Shown: positions 38,032 through 53,089 of the stretch, in pieces
Numbering within the stretch: position 1 is the first letter of the stretch
Layout: every line of letters begins with the position of its first letter
Assembly: GCA_033002965.1 (NCBI GenBank)
Contig: JAURVB010013196.1
Location: 186,001-250,000, forward strand
Direction: 5' to 3'
From: Piper betle
Lineage: Eukaryota > Streptophyta > Magnoliopsida > Piperales > Piperaceae
DNA: 64,000 nt
Notes under the pieces: model-generated
The model's input: the letters and a program-made list of their open reading frames with translations, nothing else
Databases searched by the model: none
What the model was told of the DNA's origin: nothing
Made by a program: the position numbers and the translations under genes

Positions 38032-38794
38032 CAAGCTCGGAACCCGATATTAAAAAGTAAAATTAAGATGGGTCTAATAAAATATTAAGTTATTGGAGTT
38101 AATATCATTTAATATAAATGAATTACAATATTAGTAGTAACCTACATACTTCTAATAGACTATGTATTAAATTAGAATTAAAATTGTTATGTTATAATAA
38201 GGTCAATATGAATGATTGAAGTGTAAATGAAAGTAAAGGCCATTGCGTGCATAAGTATCTTTATTTCTTTCAACAATTTGCATGTACAATTTGCCGATTA
38301 TCAATTTGGTTTCGGAGTTTTACAAGTGATGATAAGTAGAACCGATTTATTGCATGCATTTGGGAATTTTACTTATATGATTCCCTTGAAAGGTTTATAT
38401 GCATTTGGGAGTTTATCCCTCATTTTCTAGAATGCTTTGCTTTGAATAGCAAACATCAACCGTACTTGTATCAAGCGAACACCTTCTACTTTCAATGAAC
38501 CCAATTTTTCAGCCACAATGAAAAAAATACAAGTTAGATGTTTTTATTTGTCTATGGTCTTTGTTCTTTACATATCATACACATATGAAACGAAATCTGC
38601 CGTCCCCATGGGGGAGAAGCTGCAGACTGCAGCATGGTAAGATATTAATGGGCTGGGGTTGGTCGATTGTTGGTTAAATGGGCCATATTATCCACTTCAA
38701 TGTAAATAAGAAAGAGATGCGAAGCTATCACTGAAGTAAAAGATCATCCGGCTAACTCATAAGAAAGAGACGCGATGAACCTGAACCAGCTTAG

Positions 38795-38796
<2 letters not shown>
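38032..38796. other. 3' flank of the nucleoredoxin gene
   Basis: AT-rich spacer; no gene recognised. Confidence 0.5.
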
Positions 38797-38829
<33 letters not shown>

Positions 38830-40765
38830 AAAATATTACTACAGCGCATAGTAATGGTGGCCGTTGGATCGAAATCCAACGGCCACCATTCTTTCCTTCA
38901 AAATACCTCCCCCACTGCCCCACGCCGCCGCCGCCGCCGCTGCCCCGCCCGCCACCGCCGCCCCGTTCGCCGCCGCGCCCCCCGCCCGTAGCCCTCCCCC
39001 ACTTGTACTGCGCGTTCCCCTGCTCTGTTTCCCCTGCCCCCTCCACCGCCTAGCCCCCGCCCGCCCCCTGCCCACAGCCCTCCCCTGCCCCCTCCGCCGC
39101 CTCGCCCCTGCCCTGTTTTCGCCACCCTCTCCGGATTCCCGTTTCGCCCCTACCCCTGCCGCCGCCCCGCCCGTCGACCAAGCTCCTTCTCGCCGTCTGC
39201 TGCACCGGCCACCTCCACGCCGGCGTCACCTGCTTCACCGCCGGCGATGGCGCGACAAAACACCGGGAAAGAAGGAGCGATGGCATTTTCGTAATAAAAA
39301 TTTGACTCGCTCCTGACTCGAGTCAAATTTACGAAATAAATTTTAAAAATAAAATAAATAAAAACTTGACTTGCTCGACTCAAATCAATTTTATAAAATA
39401 AAATTTTAAAATAAAATAATATAAAATAAAAATTTGATTCGTTCCCTGCTGACGCCGCTACTTGCCGACCACCTCCCTGTCGCCACCCACACCCTGCCCC
39501 CCACCAACCCAGGCCCCGCCTCTTGCCGCCCCCGACCCCCTCTCGCCGCCCCCTGCCCTGCGCCGGTCTCCCCCTGCCCCGCCTCGCGTCGTCTCCCCGA
39601 TCTCGACTGAAGTTAAATTAAAAATTATTATTTTATATTTTTAATTTATTTCACAATAATTTTTAATTTTTTTAAAAAATACAAAACCATAAAATAAAAA
39701 ATTATAAAATAAAAACTTGACTCGATCCCGATCTCGACTGGAGTCAAATTAATATTATTGAATAATTTTAAAAAAAATAATTTCGTAATAAAAACTTAAT
39801 TCGAGTCGGGATCAAGTCAATAATATGAAATAAATTAAAAAAATATAAGAAAATTTTGTAATAAAAACCTGACTCGATCATGTGCGGGACCGAGCCAAGT
39901 TTTTATTACAAAATAACTTTATTACTGAATAAATTTTTATTACAAAATAAATTTAAAAAAATAAAATAATTCCTAATAAATTATTTTAACTCGAATCCGA
40001 TTAAGTAAAATTTTTATTACCAAAATAATCTCCCCTATTTCTTCCTCATTTGTTTTGGCGCGCCACCCTTGCCGCGACCTTGCGGCCTACAGCCTGCTGG
40101 CCAACAATGTCACCGCCTCGGGGCTGGATGGGCCTGGTGGGAAATGGGCGGTGCCGGTCTCGTGTGGGACGGAATAAAGTTTTTATTAAAAAATTATTTT
40201 ATTTTTTTAAATTTATTTCGTAATATTGAATCGATCTCGTGCGAGATCGAATCAAGTATTTATTATAAAAAAATTTATTTTTTATTTATTTCATAATATT
40301 GACTCGATCTCGTGCGAGATCGAATCAAGTATTTAAAGGCGGTGGCTGACGGGGGCTGGGGCGGTGGCTGACGGGGGCAAAGGCAGCAGCCAGCGAGGGC
40401 GGGGGCAGGGGTGGCTGGCTGGGGCAGGTGCAGCGGCGGGGTAGGGGTTGGGGCAGGCCAGGGAACTGGGCGGCCAGTGGGGGGCGGGAGCAGGGGCGGC
40501 CGGTTGGAGTAGGCGCAGCGACGGGGCAGGGGCAGGGGCAGCCTGCGGGGCGGGGCGGGGCTGGGGCGGCCGGCAGGGGGGCTGGGCGGGGACAAGGGCG
40601 GGGCAGGGGCGGCGGCGGCGGCGACGGGAGGCTGAAAGTGGGGGGGGAGGGGGCGGGGTTGGTTGAAGGTTGATTGTGGACCATTGGATTAGATCCAACG
40701 GTCCACAATAGCAATGAGCTGCCAAAATAGGGCAGCGCACTGTAGCGCTGCCCTATATATATATA
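38797..40765. mobile_element. GC-rich foldback DNA element in a TA microsatellite (copy 1)
   Basis: Bounded by (TA)n on both sides. The left end has a perfect 17-bp-arm palindrome (38853-38869 / 38874-38890, core GGCCGTTGGAT). The right end has the related near-palindrome 40674-40689 / 40693-40708 and a hairpin GGGCAGCGC-6-GCGCTGCCC (40730-40753). The left interior is C-rich (38900-39240) and the right interior G-rich (40340-40660), so the element can fold back on itself. Between them lie AT-rich segments with repeated GACTCGA-type palindromes, for example CGATCTCG arms at 40232-40249 and again at 40305-40322. Long open frames here are low-complexity Pro/Arg/Gly and are not believable proteins. 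Confidence 0.65.
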
Positions 40766-41588
40766 AATGATGCAGTGCGCTGCAGCAGCGCACTGCAGCC
40801 CACAGGCCTCAAGCCACACCCAATCCGTCCGACCCATCTAACCCTGTCCGACTGCCCGCGTGCCCGAACCCGTTGCCCGTCCGATGCCGCCCGCCCGACA
40901 GTGCCGCCCGCTCGACCCCGCCGCCGCCCTGCGACCGACCCCCCCGCCGCCGCGGCTTCCCTGGTAAGCGCCGCCCGCGGCCCTGCGCCCAGCTCCCCAC
41001 CGTGACCGACAAGCCCACCACCCCACCGTAGCCCGTCGCCCCCCCCAAGCCGCAGCGACCCCCCCCACCCGCCCCCTCGCCGTGGCCCCCCAAGCCTCCT
41101 GCCCCTCGACGCGGCCCTAGCGCAGCGCCGTCGCGGTGGGGGCCCGGCGCAGGGCCGCAGGCGGCGATTGCCAGGGAAGCCGCGACAGCGAGGGTCGGTC
41201 GCAGGGCGGCGGGCAGGGTCGGGCGACGATACTGTCCGAGGGAGCCACAGCAGAGGGGGTCGGTCGCAGGGTGGCTGGCGGCGTCGGGCGTCGGGCAGGG
41301 CGTTGGGCGGCGTAGGGCGGGCAGCGGGCGTTGGGCAGGGCATCTGGCGGCGTCGGGCAGGGCGGCGGGCTGGGTCGGGCGGGCGGCGGCCGCGGGGCGG
41401 GAGGGGTGGGTCGGACGGGTCTAGCGGGTCTGGCGGGCCGACAAACGGGTCCAACGGGGGGGGTGTGGGTGGGTGGTTTGATTGTGGGCCGTCGGATCAA
41501 GATCCGACGGCCCACGCGAGGCAGCGCATTGGCGCTGCCAAAATAGGGCAACGCACTATAGCGCTGCCCATATATATATATATATATA
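40766..41588. mobile_element. GC-rich foldback DNA element in a TA microsatellite (copy 2)
   Basis: It follows copy 1 directly. The left end is a perfect hairpin with 13-base arms and a single-base loop (40771-40783 / 40785-40797, TGCAGTGCGCTGC). The interior is C-rich on the left (40800-41110) and G-rich on the right (41130-41480). The right end repeats copy 1's end: a palindrome around GGCCGTCGGATC (41484-41498 / 41501-41515), then GCTGCCAAAATAGGGCA and TAGCGCTGCCC before (TA)n. There is no transposase, and the open frames are low-complexity. Confidence 0.65.
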
Positions 41589-42609
41589 GGCCTCCGTCCG
41601 ATCTATACTAGATAAATTTTAATTTTATACATTAACTTTCATAGAATAATGAGATAGACTATAATAATTTAATATTTTAAATATAAATATTAAATAATTA
41701 AATAGATTGTCATAATTAAATATCTTGGATATATTTTATTTGAATAAAAATATAAATTATAATTATTTATTTTTTATTATATTTTTTTCAAGACAGTTAA
41801 TGTGAAATCCGGGCCAATTGTCAGGTGGATTTGGAATTGGTTCAGTCTTGAATCAGATCGGATTAGTTGGGTCTGACCCTTCTCCGTGGTTTGAATGTGG
41901 TATGGTGTATGTCCACACAACTTTAACCTCTTTTAGTGTTTTGTATACCTATTTAAATGCTACATGTCCAGCCTTTCCATTTTTTATTTGGTCGAATCGA
42001 GTCTAATAAAATTTTAAGACCGAGTTCCTCCCGAATCTTGTTTTCTTCTATATGTGTGAACCTCCTTTTGGACCGTCCTTGGTGATGCGGTTCCCGAGGT
42101 CATTCCGCCTGCCTAGAGTGAAAACCCCAATGTACGCTAGGACCTAGGTAGGTTAGGGTTTTGGTTTTCGTGCAAAGGCTCTAGAAAGCGCCCTTGCGCC
42201 CAAACCATGCCATGTTTTTGGTTGCGCCATTTTCGTTGGAAATTTTAATACATTTAATTTGTTGGTTTATTTAATATTAATATTTATTAATGACAACTTG
42301 ATAAGAGCAGTTTTGGCTTTATAATTATTATAAAAGTAAAGCACTTGAAGTAGTTATTCAATTAGCCATCATGATTTCAATTCTAGTTTATTTTTTACAC
42401 TTCATATATCTTAGTCCCTTTCACGTCTTTATATGAGGAGCATAAAATGTATCTAACTTGCATATAACTAGTTATGAAAGTCTTCCATGATTTCAATCCT
42501 AGTTTTTTATGTATCACCTCTTTTGTTTGCTACATGTAAAAAAAAATCAAGAGAATTTTAATTACTTGATTTGATCTCTTGATTCTCAAATTGTAGTTAA
42601 CACCACTTT

Positions 42610-42646
<37 letters not shown>

Positions 42647-44256
42647 TGCTTTGGTCTCTGCTTTGGAAATGGATAACACAAGATTGGAAAAGTGATTTAT
42701 TTTTTATTTTGCATTTTATTCTTATTTATAATACATATTTTAAATACTTGAGAATTTAGATAATGTATGAGAATTAAATGAATACGAAGAATATTAAATA
42801 AAATATAAAAGGACTACATACGTCACAAAGAACCAAAGTCATTTAATAACACATATAATTAATATTCGTAAGCATTATTGAAGCTTCTCTACATTTTTAG
42901 TAGCCGCTATCTGTGCAAATGTTTCAAGTAAGTAGGTTCAAGTCTTCTAAAAATGCAGTATAATGAAGACGCGCGGACCTTCTGAATGTGGCTCTGTTTA
43001 TCGTATTTTGTATGTGCCTTGAAAGTTGGTAGTTTTATGAACCATATACAGAATGGTATAGTCCTACCTCCTAACTCCAGCTTGATACATCATCACCTTG
43101 CAAAATGTCCGTCTCGGCTTCGATCTTTTAGTTAATATATGGACATTGGGCCTCACGTATTTTTACAAAAAAATACCAAGCCTGGTATTTTGGATTGGGA
43201 ACAAGGCCTCAGTTCAACTTACTAGAGATGTAAAACAAACCAAGCTTGCCTAATGAGGATGAGTTGAAGAGATGTAAAACAAACCAAGCTTGCCTAATGA
43301 GGATGAGTTTTCAACTCATTTTGGCTTGCAAAATAAAAATATAGCTTCTTTTCAAATTTAAACTGGGAACCAATTAATTTTTTTAAAAATAGAATTTCTT
43401 TTTCGCAATGTCCAATTTGATTGTGTCCGAAATTCCCTAGGCATCTACAGACACATTTGGTGGGGACATGGATAAAAGCTTTCTTAAGACAGAGATCGAA
43501 GACGGTAAATAATGCATAATTTTTAGACTGGATTAGATAGAGAATATATAAATTAATGTGTTAAATTATGTGAATTATTTAAATCATAATTTCAATCTGC
43601 TATTAATGCGTTGTTTCATATTATGAGATCCTATCAAGTGTGTAATCTTAATGCACAATCCTAAAAGCAAGTTGATGGATGTGTGTTTCGTAGGGATGTA
43701 AATAAATAAAACCTGCTCGCAAGTATTTTACGTTAGTTCAATTCGGCTTTAACTTGTGGTTATTAATTTTGTGCTCAAAAAATATTCGGCTTGAAATAGA
43801 TAGCTCGTTGAATAATAAACAATGCTTGAGCTAAGGTGTATTCGGCTCGATTTGGCTTATTAAACTTATATAATATTGAAAAAATTTTAATCCTATATAA
43901 GTCGAGTATGAGCCAAACACAAATATTTGCTCGGCTCGAACTCTTCTCAAAAACACAACGATTCAAACACGAACTAAGCCTAAACACCATAAATTTTGAA
44001 TAAGTACGGCTCAACCCATAATACATGAAAACTCGTCAATCACTCAAACATCCTTATTAATAATTATGTTGAATTCAAAAATATCTCTATTTGAGGGGGA
44101 GTCGGACGGCATGGGCCCACTCATGGGTAGGGACAGCTCCTCTGCTTACTTATGAGTTATTATTATAGTACATTTTTTTGAACTGGAAAGCCCGCCCGCC
44201 CTTCTTCTCTTTGTCAACTCCGATAGCCTTTGCTTGGTTCTTTCGATCGTACCCCA
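41589..44256. other. AT-rich intergenic spacer
   Basis: No gene recognised. It contains a (TA)n run near 42612-42640 and a short direct repeat of about 43 bp (starts near 43226 and 43269, GAGATGTAAAACAAACC). The last 100 bases are presumably the B3 gene promoter and 5' UTR. Confidence 0.5.
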
Positions 44257-46253
44257 ATGGTGAAGAGGAAGGCGAAGGTCAACTCGTATGAACAAGTTCG
44301 CAAGAGGAGACTCGAGGCCAATCTCAAGCGACTCCAGGTTTTCTTGTCTTTTCTTTTTTATTTATGTTTTTTTTTATGATCTTGTTGTGTTTTGATCCTT
44401 TTGTGTCTGTGTTTATAAGTCGTACTTGTTTTGGCTGTTCTCGATGAGCATTTCTGATTGTATTTGCAATGATATATGATCATCTATTTGTGAAAGAAAA
44501 GAAGTTCTATTTGGAGGGAGTTAATCAATACATTTTCATGGGGATGGTATTGGAAAATTTAAAGAATGTCTCTTTGTCATGAATGCACATCTTTTTTTGT
44601 TTTTTCTTTCTTATTCGTGCTTTCAAGGAGTTGGGAATCATGAAGATCTCGGAAAGCCTATCTGAGGACGTCAAATCTGAAACCAAATCAGTGGTAACTT
44701 TTTAGAATCGCCTTCGTTTTTTTCTGCTAACATCATACTGCTCCGCTGATTTGTATAATGATTGGCTCATATCTTTATGAGATGCTTTTAGAATTTTCAG
44801 AAGAAAAAAACATGGTTGAGTAATTCAAGTCCTCCACTTGGAACCTTGTCTCTCATTGTTATTTGACGATCCAATCTTTCTTTTACAGAAGCGACCAGCA
44901 ACGCCTAAGCTAAAGATGGAGCCGGACATGAGCCAGCTGCGGCGTTCTTCTCGAGCACGCAATCCAGCTATATCATATGTAGATGAAGTAGGACTTTGTC
45001 AATGCTGCTTACTTGTGCTTAAATTAGCTGCATATGCTTTCATCTTGAAAATTTTCTGTGTATCATTTGTTTGCCATCAAAGGGAATGGGACTGAGCACA
45101 TCTAAGATGCCATAAATGTCGTATATTTCATCTAATTATCTGAGTAGTTAATAATTGTTGGCAAAATATAAAGTCGCCAGGTATTGACTATTGTTTGCTT
45201 GTGAAATAGGTGCAGGTTGATATTGGAACAAGAAAAGGTAAAGGATTGTGCACATTGTTGTCGCCTTCATTTCTTTTCTATGCAGTTGTTTATTTGCTCA
45301 CCCCTTTGAATCTAGTCTGGAGACGAGGTGGGAGGAGTCGCCCATCTCATGATATAAGAATGGCATCATATGAAGAACGGGTACAAGCACAGGATTTTGC
45401 AGAGAAGCTTCAAATGAAACTGAAATCAGGGAAACCTTCCTTCGTAAAATCAATGGTTGCATCTCATGTGTCTAGCTGCTTTTGGCTGGTAATTTTGATT
45501 TCTTTGTTTCCCTTATCACTAAAACTTTACCTTTCAGTAGGGACATTTTAACTCTGCGCTGCACAAACAGGGTCTTCCTACTGCATTTTGCAAAAGCTAT
45601 CTACCAGAAAAGGAGGTGACTATGATCCTAGAAGATGAGAATGGATCAGAATTTGATGTTATTTACATTGGAAGAAGAGTTGGTCTCAGCGGTGGGTGGA
45701 AAGGTTTTGCTAGGGCTCATAAATTGAATGATGGAGATGCTTTAGTATTTGAATTGACGGAGCCAACAAGATTCAAGGTAGTAATCAAATTCTTAACAGT
45801 GGCATTTGTTCTTGATTTTTGAGTACTAAGCCAGCTTTCCCTTATGGTGGCTCTAACATGTATAGCATACCAATTTAGCTATATCGTTTGTGTTAATATT
45901 TGCTTTTAGTTTCCATTGCTAGTTTCTCCACTTAAAAGAAAGAAAACTGATTTATGCGCAACTGTCTGCAAATAAGGATCAGGTTCCATGGATGTTTATG
46001 TTTGCGAGTCTATGAATGTAAGCAAAGAATGTTTATATCTTTCAAAATTTCTTCAACATGGTTCTTTTTCACTTCTAGTCACAAAAAGATCAGCGGGCAG
46101 AACACCATCGATGTATTTGGACTGGATACCATTGAAGAAATATAAATACATTTTTAATGGTATCTATTAATTAATATTATGAAGTCCGTATCTTCAACTG
46201 ATAAAGCTCCGAGAATCTTTTTGCAGGTCTATATAATAAGGGCTTCCAGTTGA
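44257..46253 (+). CDS. B3-domain transcription factor (At5g42700/At3g19184-like)
   Basis: Seven exons: 44257-44337, 44628-44693, 44889-44987, 45216-45237 (or from 45210 using the earlier AG), 45316-45488, 45571-45777, 46227-46253; about 224 aa with all phases consistent. The N-terminus MVKRKAKVNSYEQVRKRRLEAN...LGI is characteristic of this plant B3 group, followed by a basic linker RRSSRARNPAISY. The B3 fold runs from GKPSFVKSMVASHVSSCFWLGLP through FCKSYLP, ILEDENGSEFDVIYIGRR, GLSGGWKGFARAHKLNDGDALVFEL to VYIIRASS. B3 proteins bind DNA in the nucleus; targets of this clade are poorly known. No frame break is seen. Confidence 0.9.
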
Positions 46254-47801
46254 AGAAGTTGAGAGAATAATCTGCTTCACGGTCAAAGGATGGATGTGCA
46301 CACCAATATTAGCCCACGTTCCAGTCTGCATCGACTAACAACCAGCGTTTTGTTTTGGCATTGTTGGCCATGGATACAAAATATTTTGCACCCTGATCTA
46401 GCGAACTATTGAAAGCGGAGATGGAAGAAACATTGCTTGAAGATGACACTTATTTTATTTATCAAAGCATACTGTTTTTGTAACCACCCGGCCTAATTAA
46501 TCATCTCTTCAAAAGTCCAATTAGTCCAAATTGATGGGATTATTTATCTTTTTTTAAAAATAATTAATTAACTAATCAAATAATTAAGTTTAAAATTATA
46601 AGAACATCTCTTCTAACATATTAGATTTTACCTCGACAAAAGTTAGACGACGAAATTTGTCTTTAAAATTTTTTTCTACAAGCCTGATCAAAGTCTTTCC
46701 CACGAGACTCCCATCATTAAACACAGGCCTAACTTAGCAAAGTGATTGGTTCTAATGTTACATGTAACAACTCAATTTAATTAGTAGAAATTGATATGTA
46801 TAATTATTTTGTAAAAAAGATTAATTATCAATATAATTAGCATAAATAGATGAATTTAATCATTTCTTAAAACTAAATTTAAAATCATAAGTATATAAAT
46901 ATATCCTTATGAATATATTAAATCTTATCCAATAAATATTAAATTTAAAACTAATTTTAGAAGATCTTATAGCCCCAAGTGTCTGAATTCTTATTCTGTT
47001 TGACATGACACTGCTTAACAACGGCATGGGGCATTATAATTTGGAACCCCTTTAGATTATTTATCTACTAAAATAATTTGGTTCTTAACAACGGAATGTG
47101 ACATAACACTTCTTAACTGAGGCAATAATGGTAAATGCACCGTAACAACGACCTCCTTTTTTCTGCAAATTTCGGGAGGGAGAAAAAGAATTACTATGAT
47201 CTTTTTGAAGCAGCTAGGTATCCGAATCATGATTACTTCCGTAATAAGGGGAAAACATTATGAAAAATAACGTCTTAGCTGAAACCTATTTTGTGCAAAT
47301 TTAGCATCCACAAACTAAAGCAAAATAATCATGTACAAAAATATATATACATCAAGCATATGCGAACATTAAATTTCCACCAGCGTCACCTATGTACTGG
47401 TTTAATAAGATTCAGATAATCGAAAAAATTAGCATATCGATGTAGCTAGTCCCCCAGTAAATTTACTTTGCTAAGATGAGACCACCGTGGAAACTCATGC
47501 TCGAACTAATAACCACAAAAATCAGAATATACGTATCCGATGAACATAAGGCGTTGCCGCAAATCGAAGCTGCCTACTATTATCGGTAAACACATGATAG
47601 AACATAAAAAAAATACAGAGACGAATACGGAGAAGACAATCGACGACAATAAGGGGCACCCAAAGTAAAGATAAACTGTGTGTCCAGTAATAACGATGAA
47701 ACACAGGGTTCAACTTCAACAAATAACAAAATTACGGTGTGTACAACTCCGCGTACAAAGCAATACTCGCATGACACCATGAGAGACATCGTCCCACCAA
47801 A
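46254..47801. other. Convergent spacer between the B3 gene and RPL10
   Basis: 3' UTRs plus AT-rich DNA. Two stretches beginning TGTAACNAC (near 46480 and 46764) are similar to each other and recall Gypsy LTR starts, but there is too little to call an element. Confidence 0.4.
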
Positions 47802-49634
<1,833 letters not shown>

Positions 49635-49810
49635 GGCGGTGGATTGATGGACAGCGATTTGCGGGGGAGAAAACCCTAGAAACAAGAAGCGGCGGGGGGC
49701 GGGGAAGTATTTATAGGCTGCAAATGAGGTCAGGTCTGGGCCGGTGGACTTTTGCGCGTGAACACTGTGGTGGGCTTGTCGGTGGTTGCCCATTTTGACG
49801 GCCCACGCAG
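49635..49810 (-). promoter_or_regulatory. RPL10 promoter: telobox, TATA box and site II elements
   Basis: Upstream of the RPL10 ATG lie AAACCCTA (telobox, 49671-49678), TATAAATA on the minus strand (49708-49715), and three site II cores at 49737-49742 (TGGGCC), 49771-49776 (TGGGCT) and 49800-49805 (GGCCCA). This combination is the classic plant ribosomal-protein promoter layout bound by Trb/Purα-like and TCP factors. Confidence 0.8.
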
Positions 49811-49874
49811 CTTTCTGGCGTAATAGGTGATGCAACCCATGCTTCCAGTATCTTCACTTTCTAGACGGAAAGAA

Positions 49875-49921
<47 letters not shown>

Positions 49922-51970
49922 GTACGAGTTAAATCATAATAAAATATTAATAAGCACTGAGTAATTTCGGAGAAAAAAGAAGTACGAGCTGGGGCGGTGG
50001 GTTTTATAGATACTTAACCCAGCAGCATGTGGGGGTTAAAAAAAAAAAAAAAAAAGGCTGTGTGTGGCGGTGGGCATTTTGGGAAAACTATTACTGTTAA
50101 TATATATACATATATATTATATAATACGGAAGAAAAATAGAGGATTGATTTTTTGTTAATTATATAAATTCATATAAGTACCGAGTTACCGCAGGAAAAA
50201 TGAATTACGAGTCATCATCTTGGGGAAATTTTTTATTTTTTTGATAATTATATTGCTAATCTATTTTGTAATTGCTATTACATCTGGTGCTCAAGCTTAT
50301 TCCATGAGCACGCACACATCGTTAATTATCCATGAACGCTTGTGTTGACTTTCAATTTTTTTAGGTTTTCATTGGCAAGTGCATATGGGCCGTTAGTACT
50401 CTGGTGTGGCACGGAGAAACGGCAATAACTATAGATTAGAGAAGCATAACTTCTGGAAGTTGTACGAGAACAAGCTTTGGATTCTCAATCAACGACCTTG
50501 CCTTTCCATGGGTGCCTAAAGCCCTTTCATGCACTAACTTGAGCGATGGCAAAAATCTGCAAAGAGGAGGATAAAATATCGCCTACCTTACTGAATTGTT
50601 CACTTTGTTAGTCAAGAAACTGGAGAACCTGAATGATAAAAACCATTATATGGGAAGATTTCGTTTAAGGGCGCCTCCTGTGGCTGCCACTGCTCATGAA
50701 AAGCCAAGAATTAAATTTTACAGCTGAATCCCTGAAAATGAGTAAGAGGGTTTAAAACGCTACATGTATGTACATTCAGTAGTTGAACAAGAACTTTGAT
50801 CTCCGTGAGCATTTGCCATGAAAACCTGGCAAGCTTAAACTTTAAATATACCTTGATTCCTTCCATAGACACCGGTAACTGCAAGCGGGAGAATTCATGA
50901 ACTTGGAGTTAGTCACACATTCTACCAACAATAAGCTTGATGTCCAAATTCATACACTTGAGTACAAATTTAAGCTACGCTGCCATGAGAAAATGGTACA
51001 TACAACGCATGCCAACTCTAGCAAAATGAAGTTGTCCTGGTGCCAAAGGAAGGAAAGATTTCTTATAGTGTCAAGCATTTTGAATTGGCAATGATTCTAA
51101 ATTCCGGAGAGAAACTAAATGTTGTATTCCGCAACATCATCAGCCATTCATTTAGATCCTCGTCCATGATTTTGCAGCAAGTGCTACAAGTTCACATTAT
51201 GCATTTGGCGTAAGAAGGCAAATATAAGCGTGTTCCATTATCCAAAAATATTTTGAAACTAAAAGTCTAAAACTACGTGAACCATATTTGCTAAAGCATT
51301 ATTGCTGCTTGAGATTCAAATCACATTGTTGCTGCCACCGCTGTCTTAAAAAGAACATATTTTATACGAAGGAACAACAAACTTCTACACATACTTAAAT
51401 CTTACTGTCCTCAAATCACATATTAGTTTATGAAACTTTTCTGTGATAGTTTCCACTGCCACAAGTACCTCAGAATAGAATAACTCAATGGGATGATTAT
51501 ATTGAAATCACAACACAAAAATGTCAACCTATAAATGACCAAATATCCAAACATAATGCTGCAAAGAACGACACCAATTCACATTCGAAGAGGTTTCTAT
51601 TAAAGTGGCTTTTTTTAGAAACATATAAGCTTTTCTAAAAATACATTCAAACCGATGAGATAGCTGACACAAGGAAAAGTTTGGCATGTATAACCATGGC
51701 AAGGTGCACAAAACTGTCTATTTTATGAATTAATTGGCAACCGAATGCGTCATCTTGATGATTTTAAGAACACAGTCTGAATTCAATGGTTGCGTAGACA
51801 CCAGATTACAGATATACCAAAGCTCAAAGAGCCGCATTTACTTCAAACGCACGACATCAACCAATATATAACAACATTAAAACAACAAGTAGTCCACGCC
51901 AACCATCTCTGAAATGTTACCACTTAAAAGTTTAATGAGATTGAAAGAAAAAGCAAATGCACCTTAGGAA
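49811..51970. other. Spacer with AAT microsatellite
   Basis: Includes (AAT)n at about 49876-49921 and a poly(A) run at about 50038-50056. The part next to 51970 is the SURF6 3' UTR. No gene was recognised in between. Confidence 0.5.
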
Positions 51971-53006
51971 TCAATCATTGATGAATCCTTCTTTACGCCC
52001 TTCAAAGCCAGGCCGCATCAGCTTCTTCTCCCGCTTGGCAATCTTCCTCATCTTCTTGTCGTGAATCCTATCCGCAATGTGCTGCGCCCGCACTTGCTGA
52101 GCCTCGGCTCGACCCTTCTCCACCCCTTCCACCCTCTCCTTCCATTTCTCGGCACTCTTCTGCTGCCTCTTCTTCTCCTTCTTCATACTCTGCCTCACCA
52201 GCTTCAGGTCGTCGTGAACCTTCACTCCCATCGCCCTCTCCGCGGCAGCCTTCCATGAATGCTTCTCCGCCACAGCTCCGCCCTTCTCCGGATCCTTCTT
52301 CGCCTCCTCCAACTTCTCCGCCCTTTCCAGAACCTTGGTCTTCGAAAGCTTCCTCTTCTTGTTCTTCCTCCCAGCTCCGTCGCCCCCGAGCTTCACATGT
52401 GTAAAAGCCAGTCCGTCGTCAGCAGCTTTTTCCGCCTTCCTCCGAACAACATCCGACGAACTGTCTCGACTCGGCTTCTTCTCTTCCCCGCCATCCGCCC
52501 TCTTCCTCTTCCCCTTGGAAAGCCTCCCACCTTTTCTCCCTCTTTCCAACGTTCTCCGCCTTGGGAGCCCGCGCCGCCGCAAGCTCCGCCCTCTTCTTCC
52601 GGATCCGCTCACGCAGCTCCTCAAGCGTCCGGGTGCCGTTGCTCCACGCCGACACCTCGCCGCCGTCCGTCGGATCTCGCTCTTCCACCGCCCTCCTCAG
52701 CAGCTCACCTGTGCCCGACGCCTTCTCCGGGTCGAGGCGGTCACGCCGGGACTTCTTGATGTTCTCGCGGGTCTCTTTCTTGGCAGAGGCCTTGGCAACC
52801 TTGCTCAGACCCTGGAACCATGGCTTCTCCTTGGCGTCGTCGGTGGGGAGGTAGAAGCGGGCGGGGATGAGCTCGACGAGCTTGTCGAAGAAGCGTGAGT
52901 GCTCCCGGATGAGGGCCTTGATGTCTGGTTCGGCGGCCGTGGCGGCGTCACCGGACACGGGGTGGGGATGGGTATCGATTTTGGGGTTCTTATTCTTACT
53001 CTTCAT
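51971..53006 (-). CDS. SURF6-family nucleolar protein (one frame break)
   Basis: Intronless; ATG at 53006, TGA at 51971-51973; 344 aa when repaired. The N-terminal part (IKALIREHSRFFDKLVELIPARFYLP) and the highly charged, coiled-coil C-terminal half match the SURF6/Rrp14 family: FTHVKLGG, KKRKLSKTKVLERAEKLEEA, HSWKAAAERAMGVKVHDDLKLV, KERVEGVEKGRAEAQQVRAQHI and GFEGRKEGFIND. The yeast relative Rrp14 works in 40S and 60S assembly in the nucleolus. The frame breaks inside a minus-strand AAAA run (plus-strand T4, 52532-52535). Removing one A joins NVGKREK to GGRLSKGKRKR, and total length 1036 then becomes a multiple of three. Confidence 0.9.
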
Positions 53007-53081
53007 CGTCGCCGGGATGTGCGACGGCGTTCCTAGGGACGAGGGCGGAGTTCGGAGCTTCGCCGGTGAGTTTTGGGATCC

Positions 53082-53089
53082 TAGGGTTT
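53082..53089 (-). promoter_or_regulatory. Telobox upstream of SURF6
   Basis: AAACCCTA on the minus strand, about 75 bp upstream of the SURF6 ATG. It is the same motif found in front of RPL10 and of the snoRNA locus and is typical of plant ribosome-biogenesis promoters. Confidence 0.6.

Noticed and set aside
38864..39316. 150-codon proline/alanine-rich open frame
   Set aside because: Produced by C-rich low-complexity DNA of a foldback element; open in several frames on both strands.
40753..41454. 233-codon Pro/Arg-rich open frame on the minus strand
   Set aside because: Same cause: strand-asymmetric GC-rich foldback DNA with no start context, domain or splice logic.
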